Positions 25,000 through 32,691 of a stretch of DNA of 64,000 nt are shown here, piece after piece. A model generated the notes under the pieces. The model saw only the letters and a list, made by a program, of their open reading frames with translations, was not told the origin of the DNA and did not search any database. The DNA comes from Agathobacter sp. (GTDB taxonomy: Bacteria > Bacillota > Clostridia > Lachnospirales > Lachnospiraceae): NCBI GenBank assembly GCA_017409825.1, contig JAFQRZ010000029.1, forward strand, positions 18,199 through 82,198, written 5' to 3'. How positions within the stretch are numbered: position 1 is the first letter of the stretch; the number at the start of each line of letters is the position of its first letter. Position numbers and translations under genes: made by a program.

Positions 25000-25440
25000 A
25001 TGTATAAACTTAAAATGAAAGACAAAGAATACGAGATTAAATTCGGATATAAGCCAACCCTGAAAGCCAACCTGATTTCACGCATGATTCAGGCTGGCAG
25101 TAATGTTTCCCAGCAGGGAGAAGGCAGTGAGACCCTTTTGCAGGTAGAAGAAATGCTGCTGCTCATTCCAGAAATCATTCTGGTAGGATTGCAGAAAAAC
25201 CATAAGGATGAATTTGGATATGATTATGACACCGACGAAGGCAAGACGACTGCCTTGGACAAGGTTTTCGATATGATGGACGACTACTTCGAGGAAGAAA
25301 GTGCAGACATTCTCCAGTTGTACAATGATTTGCAGAACGAGATGTTGAGCGAGGGTTTTTTAAAGAGTATGTTCCAGAGGGAAATGGCGGAACAGAAGAA
25401 AGCGAACAAGAAGAATACCAAGAAAACTCCTCAGAATTAA
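25000..25440 (+). CDS. Tail assembly chaperone G
   Basis: A 146-residue protein translated in the zero frame. Mostly helical and acidic with a basic C-terminus (QKKANKKNTKKT), typical of the first tail assembly chaperone of siphophages. ATG 25000 has AAAGGAGGAG upstream. The slippery heptamer T-TTT-TTA at 25356-25362 lets a fraction of ribosomes move to the -1 frame and make the longer GT product (see the entry at 25329). The chaperones bind the tape measure during tail assembly and are not in the mature particle. Confidence 0.85.
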   Translation: MYKLKMKDKEYEIKFGYKPTLKANLISRMIQAGSNVSQQGEGSETLLQVEEMLLLIPEIILVGLQKNHKDEFGYDYDTDEGKTTALDKVFDMMDDYFEEESADILQLYNDLQNEMLSEGFLKSMFQREMAEQKKANKKNTKKTPQN

Positions 25441-25838
25441 ACTGGTCCACCTATGTAGCTGAAATAAGACCGTATTGGCTGATGGTGACGAAAGGATATG
25501 GTTTCTCCATCCACGATATTGATTGTGCATGTCCAGCGGACTTGGAACCATACGCACAGGCTCACAAAATGGAGCTCAAGGGAAATGATAACATGGCATG
25601 GATGTATTGTGGTAATTATGTCCTCAGTGCGATATCGGTCGCGTTAGAACACTGCCTGGCAGGCAGCAAGGCGAGATCAGAATATTTAAAAGAACCAGTT
25701 CTGACACGGCTTGGGGAATATGATGGTCTCACACAGGCAGAAATTGACGAAAGAGAGCTCCGAAAAATGCTTCTCGCAGAGAAACAGTGGCAGATGGTGG
25801 GCGATAGGAGTCATTTGTCGAAGACGGAATTGAAATAA
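25329..25838 (+). CDS. Tail chaperone T extension, expressed as GT by -1 frameshift
   Basis: This frame is open from 25329 and overlaps the end of G by over 100 nt; it has no plausible ribosome binding site at its first ATG (25482). The overlap contains T-TTT-TTA at 25356-25362, in register with the G frame, a classical slippery heptamer. A shift there would yield a 279-residue GT protein spanning 25000-25838. The T part has SELNWSTYVAEIRPYWLMVTKG and a helical C-terminus. This mirrors lambda G/GT; the actual shift rate is unknown. Confidence 0.82.
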   Translation, partial: FAERDVERGFFKEYVPEGNGGTEESEQEEYQENSSELNWSTYVAEIRPYWLMVTKGYGFSIHDIDCACPADLEPYAQAHKMELKGNDNMAWMYCGNYVLSAISVALEHCLAGSKARSEYLKEPVLTRLGEYDGLTQAEIDERELRKMLLAEKQWQMVGDRSHLSKTELK

Positions 25839-25867
25839 GGCATCTACTTAGGTAGGTGTCTTTTTAT
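25839..25867 (+). terminator. Hairpin T1 after the chaperones
   Basis: GGCATCTAC/GTAGGTGTC stem with two wobble pairs and T5. It belongs to a hairpin family (GACATCTA.. TAGGTGTC) also found at 28031, 31375 (half) and 32632, always flanking the tape-measure genes or their accessory cassettes. Confidence 0.7.
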
Positions 25868-25945
25868 ACAAGATTATCTTCACCCCATTCACAACTTTGG
25901 TAGTGTTGAGAAAATTACGAAATGGTTGAAATAAAAACAGATAAA
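25868..25945 (+). repeat. Cassette repeat copy 1 (TTCACCCCATTCACA family)
   Basis: After T1 comes ATACAAGATTATCTTCACCC followed by CATTCACAAC and GAGAAAATTACG. The same order of elements recurs at 27261 and 31382, each time ahead of an accessory membrane-protein gene. Confidence 0.6.
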
Positions 25946-25981
25946 TAAAAATATACAAACTTTTAAGAGGAGAAATTCAAT

Positions 25982-26725
25982 ATGAGTAAGAAAAATGAAA
26001 CGGTAGATGGTGCTAAAGAACCAATTTTTAAAAGGTGGTGGTTTTGGGTAATCGTTGTAGCACTTGTATTTGGTAGAGGCGGAAATTCAGGAGATGACAA
26101 GGATACCCAGATTTCTAATAATTCTTCGAAAAATAGTGAAAGCCAAATGGAAGATAAAAATAGTGAAAGCCAAGTGGTAGATAAAAATAGTGAAAGCCAA
26201 GTGGTAGATAAAAATAGTGAAAGCCAAGCGGCAGATAATAATAGTTCTAATCAGGATGCGACAGATAAAGAAGCGAGTACAAATGAATCAAGTTTAACAA
26301 TGGGTCAGAGAAATGCTTTGAAAAAAGCGAAAAGCTATTTGCAAGTCATGGATTTTTCCTATAAGGGATTGTTAGAACAGTTAAAATATGAAGGTTTTAC
26401 GACAGAAGAAGCAACTTTTGCGGTAGATAATTGCGGTGCTGACTGGAAGAAACAGGCATTAGAAAAAGCAAAAGATTATTTGGACACTATGGCTTTTTCT
26501 TATAAAGGATTGTTAGAACAGTTAGAATATGAGGGTTTTACAAACGAGGAAGCTACATATGGTGTGAACAATTGTGGGGCGAACTGGAAGGAACAGGCCG
26601 CTAAAAAGGCAAAGGATTATTTAGATATAATGTCTTTTTCGAGAGAAGGGTTAATTGAGCAGCTTGAATACGAAGGTTTTACGGCAGAAGAAGCAGAATA
26701 TGGTGTTACAGCTATAGGTTATTAA
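25982..26725 (+). CDS. Membrane-anchored Ltp-repeat protein, candidate self-immunity
   Basis: A 247-residue protein. Residues 18-35 (RWWFWVIVVALVFG) are a membrane anchor; no lipobox Cys is present. Residues 50-92 are a Ser/Asn/Asp spacer built from a 27-nt tandem repeat. The C-terminal 140 residues hold three copies of about 46 residues with the pattern ALxKAKxYLxxMxFSYKGLLEQL and EGFTxEEAxxxVxNCG. This matches the Ltp repeat of the TP-J34 exclusion lipoprotein, which blocks DNA injection by acting on the tape measure protein. It lies upstream of the tape-measure genes in AT-rich DNA. Self-protection is inferred; AGAGGAG precedes the ATG. Confidence 0.8.
   Translation: MSKKNETVDGAKEPIFKRWWFWVIVVALVFGRGGNSGDDKDTQISNNSSKNSESQMEDKNSESQVVDKNSESQVVDKNSESQAADNNSSNQDATDKEASTNESSLTMGQRNALKKAKSYLQVMDFSYKGLLEQLKYEGFTTEEATFAVDNCGADWKKQALEKAKDYLDTMAFSYKGLLEQLEYEGFTNEEATYGVNNCGANWKEQAAKKAKDYLDIMSFSREGLIEQLEYEGFTAEEAEYGVTAIGY
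26131..26241 (+). repeat. 27-nt tandem repeat in the Ltp-repeat gene
   Basis: About four copies of a unit beginning AATAGTGAAAGCCAA and ending GTGGTAGATAAA, in frame, encoding NSESQ-VVDK. The copies differ by few bases, so the linker length can change by slippage. Confidence 0.85.
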
Positions 26726-27428
26726 TTGTTGAAAAATTATTATCCAATATGGTATGCATGCTTTTATATTATGTGATATGATTTTTTATGATAAGCAATT
26801 ATATATTGATAAAATTGTACTTAAGGAGAGGTATATGGATAGTAATGAATTAGATGCAATCGCGAAAGAAGTGCATATGAGTTATTATAGTAAGGGAAAG
26901 TTTGGAAAAGATCGAGAAGAGATTAAAGAGATATGTTAGCGGACCGGAGTTGATAAAGAAAGGCAATTGAAAAGATTAAACACCCATATGGAACTGGAAT
27001 AAATTATAGAGGTCCTGTTCCAAAGAAGCGTTGTCCAAAATGCCGAAGTGAAAAATTTCATGCGTTCGTACATGAAGAGGTAATTAGAGAGGGAATAGTA
27101 AAGACACATACTTCTTTAAATTTGAATCCATTCAAACCATTCACAATTTTTAATCATAGGCCAAAAGTTATCAGAAAACCTATAACGAAACAAGTAAGCA
27201 AGTTTGTTTGTGATAATTGTGGAGAAATCTTTTAGATATTAATACTATTTGTAGCTATGTTTTCACCCCATTCACAGATTAGGTATGTTAAAATATATAG
27301 TGTAAAAAAGTACGCAAAACATAGCTTTGGGTATAGGCATAAAAAATACAAATATTACCATATTCGGTATGCAAATACTTTTCTAATGTGTTATAATTCC
27401 TTAAAAATAAGGAAAGGAGAAAAATCTT
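26726..27428 (+). pseudogene. Gap with broken zinc-ribbon gene
   Basis: This gap has no intact gene. From ATG 26835 (AAGGAGAGG before it) a frame MDSNELDAIAKEV runs to a TAG at 26939; in another frame, without start, 26951-27235 encodes HPYGTGINYRGPVPKKRCPKC and ends FVCDNCGEIF, a four-cysteine zinc ribbon. Together they look like one gene broken by frameshift and stops. The remainder is the promoter/repeat region before the next lipoprotein gene (TTCACCCCATTCACA at 27261, palindrome at 27356, TATAAT at 27392). Confidence 0.55.
27356..27397 (+). promoter_or_regulatory. Cassette promoter with TACCATATTCGGTA operator
   Basis: The palindrome-like TACCATATTCGGTA (27356-27369) lies immediately upstream of the -35 position and TATAAT (27392-27397) follows. 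The same arrangement with identical spacing is at 31531-31572. Confidence 0.65.
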
Positions 27429-27986
27429 ATGAAAAGAAAATTAATACTTGTATTTGTTCTATGCATGTGCTTTTTAGTAGGCTGTGGCGGAAATGATGAC
27501 GAGAAAGATAAGGGGAAAAATACAGAAACGAAGCAGGAGAGTGAAGTAGATACAGAAGCAGAAAAAATTGCGAATATGACAGAGGAAGAGTATAAAGCGT
27601 ACTGTGAGGTAATGTATAATAAAGAAATTTTTGAAAGAGATGATATAGAGGGAAAACATATCAAAATATATGGTTTTATTGCTGGAAAATATCGATATAC
27701 AGATTCATCTACATTTGGAATGGTAATAAATGATTTAACGAAAAAATATGATTTGGATACGAAGTATCTTGACCTTGGAGTTGCTCATGAGGGAAAAGGA
27801 AGTTATGCTGGAGATGGCGTGTATCTGTTATTTGATAATGAAGGTGATTTGTCTATTGATGACTACGAAAGTGGATTGGAGATTATTGTATATGGTGAAG
27901 TAGTTCAATGTTGGAATGGACCATTTGTTATTCCGAAATATATAGAAATATCAGAAATTGCGTTTCCTCATTTAGAAATGAAATAG
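27429..27986 (+). CDS. Lipoprotein with OB-fold-like domain
   Basis: A 185-residue lipoprotein: signal peptide with hydrophobic core LILVFVLCMCF and lipobox LVGC (Cys18), then an acidic linker, then a strand-rich domain (HIKIYGFIAGKYRY, EIIVYGEVVQCW) resembling the tRNA_anti-like OB-fold of DUF domains in surface lipoproteins. AAGGAGAAAA precedes the ATG. It has its own promoter and sits directly upstream of the large tape-measure gene. A surface-exposed exclusion or immunity role is suggested by position only. Confidence 0.7.
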   Translation: MKRKLILVFVLCMCFLVGCGGNDDEKDKGKNTETKQESEVDTEAEKIANMTEEEYKAYCEVMYNKEIFERDDIEGKHIKIYGFIAGKYRYTDSSTFGMVINDLTKKYDLDTKYLDLGVAHEGKGSYAGDGVYLLFDNEGDLSIDDYESGLEIIVYGEVVQCWNGPFVIPKYIEISEIAFPHLEMK

Positions 27987-28030
27987 AGTAAATGTGAATT
28001 AAAATAGAAAATAAGGAATTTAATTAAGAA

Positions 28031-28058
28031 GACATCTATTTAGGTAGATGTCTTTTTT
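28031..28058 (+). terminator. Hairpin T2 just before tape measure 1
   Basis: GACATCTA (28031-28038) and TAGATGTC (28045-28052) with T6. It would terminate the lipoprotein transcript and would need read-through for tail-operon transcription to continue. Confidence 0.75.
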
Positions 28059-28090
28059 ATATGTCAAGAATTAAGAAAGAAGGTGAAAAA

Positions 28091-31000
28091 ATGGCAGAGA
28101 GCATTGACAAAAAGCAATTAGAAGAGATTACAGAAGAAATGACAAATGCACTCAATGCGACAAGTAAATTGCAAGAAGAGGTAAGTGATTTAAATACTAC
28201 TGTGAAAAAAATAGACATTAGTAAGCTGAGTGATATGACGGATGCTTTAGTACAAAGTAGGGATGCCGCAAAAGAAGCGTCAAATAATTCATCAGGACTA
28301 GTTACTGCTATGGAAAAGCTTTCTCAGAAGATGCCAAATATTAAAACAGCGGTGGATAAGATTACGCAATCTGTACCAAATATCAAGACAGTAATTGATG
28401 GTATTTCAAAAAAATTACCAGATGTGAAGAAAACGATGGAGAATATTTACAAGGCGACAGAAAGTACAGAAGAATATTTCAAGTCATTTAATTACTATAC
28501 AGATACTTTCGGTGAAATTGCGTCGAAGTGGGATAAAGATTTTGAAACCTATGGGTCAGAAAATGCAAAGAAATATTCTAATACGTTTGTTCAGCAGATG
28601 AATGAAAGTTTAGGCAAATTATCTGGAATGAAAGTAAGTCTGTCGGTAGATATGGAAAGTGGTATTTTAACAGAAAGTGGCATGAAAGACTTGGGATTAA
28701 ATGTTCAGGAGGTGACACAATTTGTTGCAGAGTTCGCTTCTATCTCAAATTCAATGGGGCAGACAGGGGATGTTTCTCTTGCAATTGCTGATGTATTTAC
28801 CAAGTTAGCAGGAGATTTGTCGTCGTATTTTAATGTTGATTACAGTACAATAATGGAGGATTTACAAAACGCTCTCTTAGGACAGACCGATGCATTAGAG
28901 GAATATAGAATTAATCTATCTGATGTCCAATTACAAACATTAGCCTATGAATATGGGATTGAAAAGTCGGTAGAGGATATGACTCAGGCAGAAAAAGCAC
29001 AGTTAAAAATGATTGCGATTCTAAAGCAGTCAGATGCGTATTGGGGAAATTTGGCAGATACTATAAATACACCAGCAAATACATTCCGCGAATTAGCGAA
29101 CAACTGTAAAGAAGTAGTTACAGTATTTGGACAGTTATTTATGCCTGTTTTAGAGCAGATACTACCATTTGTTGATGGTGTTGTTATTGCAATAGGAAAT
29201 CTTTTAACAAGTATCGCTGGATTTTTTGGAATAAAAGTCAACATGGATGATATGGGCATTGGAACAGATGGCGCATCCGCTGAACTAGAAGCAAATCATG
29301 GTGGAGAAACTGCTTATACAATAGAATACAATAGTTCTTTTAGCCTTGCAGATGGTTTCTTAGAAGAAGTGTCGCTATATGAGGAAGTTTGGAATCAGGC
29401 GTATGAAAATATGAATAAGAAATCTCAGGAATGGGCAGATAAGGTAGATACGTTCTTCGGACCAGTGAAATCCATTTTCTCAAGCTTGGCAATTGGGGAT
29501 TATGTCAGTGTTGGAGAAAACGTAGGATTACTTGCAATTAGTATCATGGATTTCTTTAAAAATGCGATTGATAGTGTAGATTGGCAGGCAGTTGGAGAAA
29601 AGATAGGGGAATTCCTTGAAGGAATAAATTGGACAGAAGTATTCTCTTCTATTGGTGAGTTAGTAGGTGAAGCAATTGGTTCAGCATTTGAAGTCTTAGG
29701 TAGTATTTTCGATGCTGCACCTTTGGAAACAGGAATTGTGACAGCGATTGGTCTTATCAAATGGACTGGATTAGGGAAGGCAATCTCATCAGGTAGTTTA
29801 TTCAAGAGTTTAGCTACATTGTTTTCAGGGCAATTGCTAGAAGGGAATGGCTTTTTCTCAAAACTGGGAAATGCATTCGCATTGACAATTGGTGATGCAG
29901 GTGATTTTGGCGACGCGTTAATAACAGAGTTCGAAGGATTGGGTGGCATAGTTAAGATTGTGACGGCTGTTGGGTCAAAGATAAGACAGGTCGTTAGCGA
30001 AATAGGTACAGGTATGAGGGATTTCCTTTCTGTGATTAGGTTGGTTTTGAGAGCAGTTGCAGAAAAGGTGGGGGCTCTTATACCTAAAATTGTAGGTGAA
30101 ATGACATCTGCCCTTAGTAAAGCAGGTGTATTTATTAAGTCCATTATAACATTCCTCCAACCATTTGCAGCTGCAATTGCAAGTGTAGTAGTAATTATAG
30201 CAGGTATCGCTTTCGCAGTGAGCAATTTTGTTACAATGTTCCAAGAGGGCTTTAGCTGGGTAAATGAAGCTATCATGCTTGTTGGAATTGCACTTGCTGC
30301 TGTGGGGGCAATATTTTTAGGGGCGCCTGCGTTAGTTTCTGGTATTGTAGCTGGTATTGTAGCAGTAGTAGCGACCCTAGTGGTGATAATTAAAGAAAAC
30401 TGGAATGAAATATGTGCATTTATCTCAAGTGCAATAGGTTTGATTGGTGAAATGTTTGTGCTATGGGGAGTTGGTATCGTAAATAATTTTAAAGCAGTTG
30501 TTTCGATTATTGGATCGGTACTAAAAGAATTATGGAATTCCATCAAAGCAATATTTGAATCTCTAAAAACTATTTTTTGCGGATTCATTGAATTTATAAC
30601 AGGAGTTTTTAGTCTAGATTGGAAAAAAGCATGGAATGGACTGGTTAATATTTTTTCTGGAATATTTGGGACTATTAAAAATGTTTTAATAATGCCATTG
30701 AATGCTGTGATTGCATTGATTGAAACATTAGTTAATAAGATTATTGGAGGATGGAATTCTCTCGTAAAAGCTCTTAATAAATTCAGTATTGATATCCCAA
30801 GTTGGGTACCTGAAATAGGTGGAAAGAAATTTGGTATAAATATAAAAACGGCATCTACAATTACGATTCCACGTTTTGCCTCCGGTGGATTCCCAGAAGA
30901 TGGTTGGTTCCGTGCGAGCCACGGTGAAATCATGGGTCGATTTGACAATGGACAGTCAGTAGTTGCCAATAATATGCAGATTACGGAGGGGATTGCTCGA

Positions 31001-31174
31001 GGCGTAAGAGAAGCAGTTTCGGGAGTTTTAATTCCATACTTAGCGGATATTGCGGATAGTTCAAGGAGAACTGCAAATAAGGATTTTACTGTTGCTAGTA
31101 GGGATGTATTCGAAGCTGTAAGAGCCGAATCAAGCAATTATACACGAAGAACGGGTGAATTAGCTTTTATTTAG
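28091..31174 (+). CDS. Tape measure protein 1
   Basis: A 1027-residue protein, the longest in the locus. The N-terminal third is coiled coil rich in helical heptads; the middle (residues 600-800) contains strongly hydrophobic segments such as FAAAIASVVVIIAGIAFAV and LVSGIVAGIVAVVATLVVII, typical of tape measure proteins that enter the target membrane. The C-terminus has FASGGFPEDGWFRASHGEIM, a hallmark of clostridial tape measures. AAGAAGGTGAAAA precedes ATG 28091. Length sets tail length in siphophages. The C-terminal 98 nt repeat is shared with tape measure 2. Confidence 0.9.
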   Translation: MAESIDKKQLEEITEEMTNALNATSKLQEEVSDLNTTVKKIDISKLSDMTDALVQSRDAAKEASNNSSGLVTAMEKLSQKMPNIKTAVDKITQSVPNIKTVIDGISKKLPDVKKTMENIYKATESTEEYFKSFNYYTDTFGEIASKWDKDFETYGSENAKKYSNTFVQQMNESLGKLSGMKVSLSVDMESGILTESGMKDLGLNVQEVTQFVAEFASISNSMGQTGDVSLAIADVFTKLAGDLSSYFNVDYSTIMEDLQNALLGQTDALEEYRINLSDVQLQTLAYEYGIEKSVEDMTQAEKAQLKMIAILKQSDAYWGNLADTINTPANTFRELANNCKEVVTVFGQLFMPVLEQILPFVDGVVIAIGNLLTSIAGFFGIKVNMDDMGIGTDGASAELEANHGGETAYTIEYNSSFSLADGFLEEVSLYEEVWNQAYENMNKKSQEWADKVDTFFGPVKSIFSSLAIGDYVSVGENVGLLAISIMDFFKNAIDSVDWQAVGEKIGEFLEGINWTEVFSSIGELVGEAIGSAFEVLGSIFDAAPLETGIVTAIGLIKWTGLGKAISSGSLFKSLATLFSGQLLEGNGFFSKLGNAFALTIGDAGDFGDALITEFEGLGGIVKIVTAVGSKIRQVVSEIGTGMRDFLSVIRLVLRAVAEKVGALIPKIVGEMTSALSKAGVFIKSIITFLQPFAAAIASVVVIIAGIAFAVSNFVTMFQEGFSWVNEAIMLVGIALAAVGAIFLGAPALVSGIVAGIVAVVATLVVIIKENWNEICAFISSAIGLIGEMFVLWGVGIVNNFKAVVSIIGSVLKELWNSIKAIFESLKTIFCGFIEFITGVFSLDWKKAWNGLVNIFSGIFGTIKNVLIMPLNAVIALIETLVNKIIGGWNSLVKALNKFSIDIPSWVPEIGGKKFGINIKTASTITIPRFASGGFPEDGWFRASHGEIMGRFDNGQSVVANNMQITEGIARGVREAVSGVLIPYLADIADSSRRTANKDFTVASRDVFEAVRAESSNYTRRTGELAFI
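30905..31002 (+). repeat. 98-nt perfect repeat, copy 1
   Basis: Identical to 33985-34082. It codes for the WFRASHGEIMGRFDNGQSV region and the following residues near the C-terminus of both tape-measure proteins. Flanking sequences diverge sharply, which points to recent recombination or strong conservation. Confidence 0.95.
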
Positions 31175-31602
31175 TGAAAAGCTGTTTACAGAATAAAGTA
31201 GACAGCAATTATTATGAAAATTGTGATCTGCGATTGACAGATTATGTAAAGACTGATAAAACAATTAGCTTTGGTTATGAGGTTGTTTTTCGAAAATAGC
31301 ATACAATATGTCCTAAATGATATGAGAAAAACGTTTTATTTAAGTGTATAAACTGTGATTAAGATTATGATTTAGCAGGTGTCTTTTTATATGCAGGATT
31401 ATTTTCACTTCATTCACAATCGAAAGATGCTAAAATATATAGTGTAAGAAAGTGTGCAAGAGTAAATTCTATTTTGTGACTCTGATAGCGTGCTAAAAAT
31501 CTCTTTTAGACCATAAAAATTTAGAATTATTACCATATTTGGTAGTAATATAAGAAAAGAATGTGGTATAATTCTTTTAAAACAAGAATGGAGGAGGAAG
31601 GT
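31175..31602 (+). promoter_or_regulatory. Inter-cassette region with remnants and promoter
   Basis: No intact gene. 31177-31299 is open without a start codon (ends TISFGYEVVFRK), and 31308-31372 reads in part CPK...VLFKCINCD, a decayed zinc-ribbon like that of the 27.0-27.2 kb remnant. At 31375-31385 is the right half of the T hairpin (AGCAGGTGTCTTTTT), at 31390-31450 the TTCACTTCATTCACA cassette repeat with AAATATATAGTGTAA, at 31531-31544 TACCATATTTGGTA, and at 31567-31572 TATAAT with extended TG. Confidence 0.6.
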
Positions 31603-32586
31603 ATGGAAGAAGAAATTAAGAAAAAACCATATGGAATATGGTCTTTAGTTCTTGGAATAATTAGTATAGTGCTTTTCCTTAATGTTTCGTGGCTTGCACT
31701 TCTTACGAGTATAGCGGGAATTGTTTTGGGAGTATTAGGAGTATCAAATGGAAAGAAAGGTATATCAATTGCTGGTCTTATTTGTTCTGCGATTCCTGCA
31801 CTGATTTTCTTTGTAATGATGTTAATAGTTATAGCTGGAAGTGGAACGTATACTCCTGACACAGAAAACTCAGAAGCGGATGAAGTAATTTACTTGCAAG
31901 ATTCTGAAATTGATAATGCATATGCTTCACCAGATAGTTATGCGGGAAAGTATATTGCTATTGGTGGTATAGTATTTGGAGAACCAGAAATTCATGAAGA
32001 CCAAGTATATTTCCAAATGTATGGAGATGCAGTGAATAATGAGAAAAATACAATAGTGCGTTTTATTGGACAGGTAGACGTATCGGCTGGTGATTATGTT
32101 AAGGTAGAGGGGAAGATTGTAGGTTCGACGGAATATAAGAATATGCTTGGTGGAACTTTAACTGCATTGTTAATTGAGACAAAGAGTGTGACTGAAAGTA
32201 CTTATATTGAATGTTGTTCACCAACCATCAAAGAAGTGGTATTAGACAAAACAATTGATCAATATGGTTATGCTGTTACTGTGAACAAGATAGAGTTTGC
32301 GGAAGCGGAAACGAGATTATACTTAACTGTAACCAACAATGGAAAAGATAATTTTAGTGTTTATCCATTTAAAATCAAAATTGTTCAAAACCAGAAGCAA
32401 TATGAATATAAATTCAACTTTGATGCGGATTATGAAGAACTCCAGACGGATTTACTGCCAGACACAAGCTCATCTGGTATTATAGTATTTCCACCAATGG
32501 ATCCAGAGATGGGGTTGAAAATTTACTGTAAAGGAAGTTGTGATGATTGGTCTGTTGATTTAGAAGACTATGTGTTTGAATATTAG
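31603..32586 (+). CDS. DUF4190-type membrane protein with OB-fold and beta domains
   Basis: A 327-residue protein. Residues 8-75 hold two hydrophobic hairpin segments in DUF4190 style (YGIWSLVLGIISIVLF, IAGIVLGVLGVSNGKKG, ALIFFVMMLIVIAGSG). Residues 100-200 form an OB-fold-like region (AGKYIAIGGIVFGEPE), and the C-terminus a beta sandwich like DUF4352 (KIEFAEAETRLYLTVTNNGK). ATG 31603 follows GGAGGAGGAAGG. It lies directly upstream of tape measure 2 behind the same promoter type as the 27.4 kb lipoprotein, making it the second candidate exclusion/immunity gene. Confidence 0.72.
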   Translation: MEEEIKKKPYGIWSLVLGIISIVLFLNVSWLALLTSIAGIVLGVLGVSNGKKGISIAGLICSAIPALIFFVMMLIVIAGSGTYTPDTENSEADEVIYLQDSEIDNAYASPDSYAGKYIAIGGIVFGEPEIHEDQVYFQMYGDAVNNEKNTIVRFIGQVDVSAGDYVKVEGKIVGSTEYKNMLGGTLTALLIETKSVTESTYIECCSPTIKEVVLDKTIDQYGYAVTVNKIEFAEAETRLYLTVTNNGKDNFSVYPFKIKIVQNQKQYEYKFNFDADYEELQTDLLPDTSSSGIIVFPPMDPEMGLKIYCKGSCDDWSVDLEDYVFEY

Positions 32587-32631
32587 TAAATTTAAGAAAG
32601 CTAAAGTAAAATAAGGCATTCGACAGTGAAA

Positions 32632-32660
32632 AGACATCTACAAACGTAGGTGTCTTTTTT
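32632..32660 (+). terminator. Hairpin T4 before tape measure 2
   Basis: AGACATCTAC (32632-32641) / GTAGGTGTCT (32646-32655) with T-run; same family and same place relative to the ATG as T2 (about 35-40 nt upstream). Confidence 0.75.
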
Positions 32661-32691
32661 ACACTCAAAATTTAGAAGGAAGGTGACAGAA

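Noticed and set aside
26131-26241. CRISPR-like array
   Set aside because: The 27-nt repeats are head-to-tail without spacers, lie within a reading frame and no cas genes are present.
27257-27496. 79-codon frame ahead of the lipoprotein gene
   Set aside because: It covers the promoter, operator and ribosome binding site of the lipoprotein and lacks its own translation signal.
29500-31137. 545-codon open frame on the minus strand opposite tape measure 1
   Set aside because: It is exactly antisense to the strongly supported tape-measure gene, has no ribosome binding site and its composition follows from the complementary codons.
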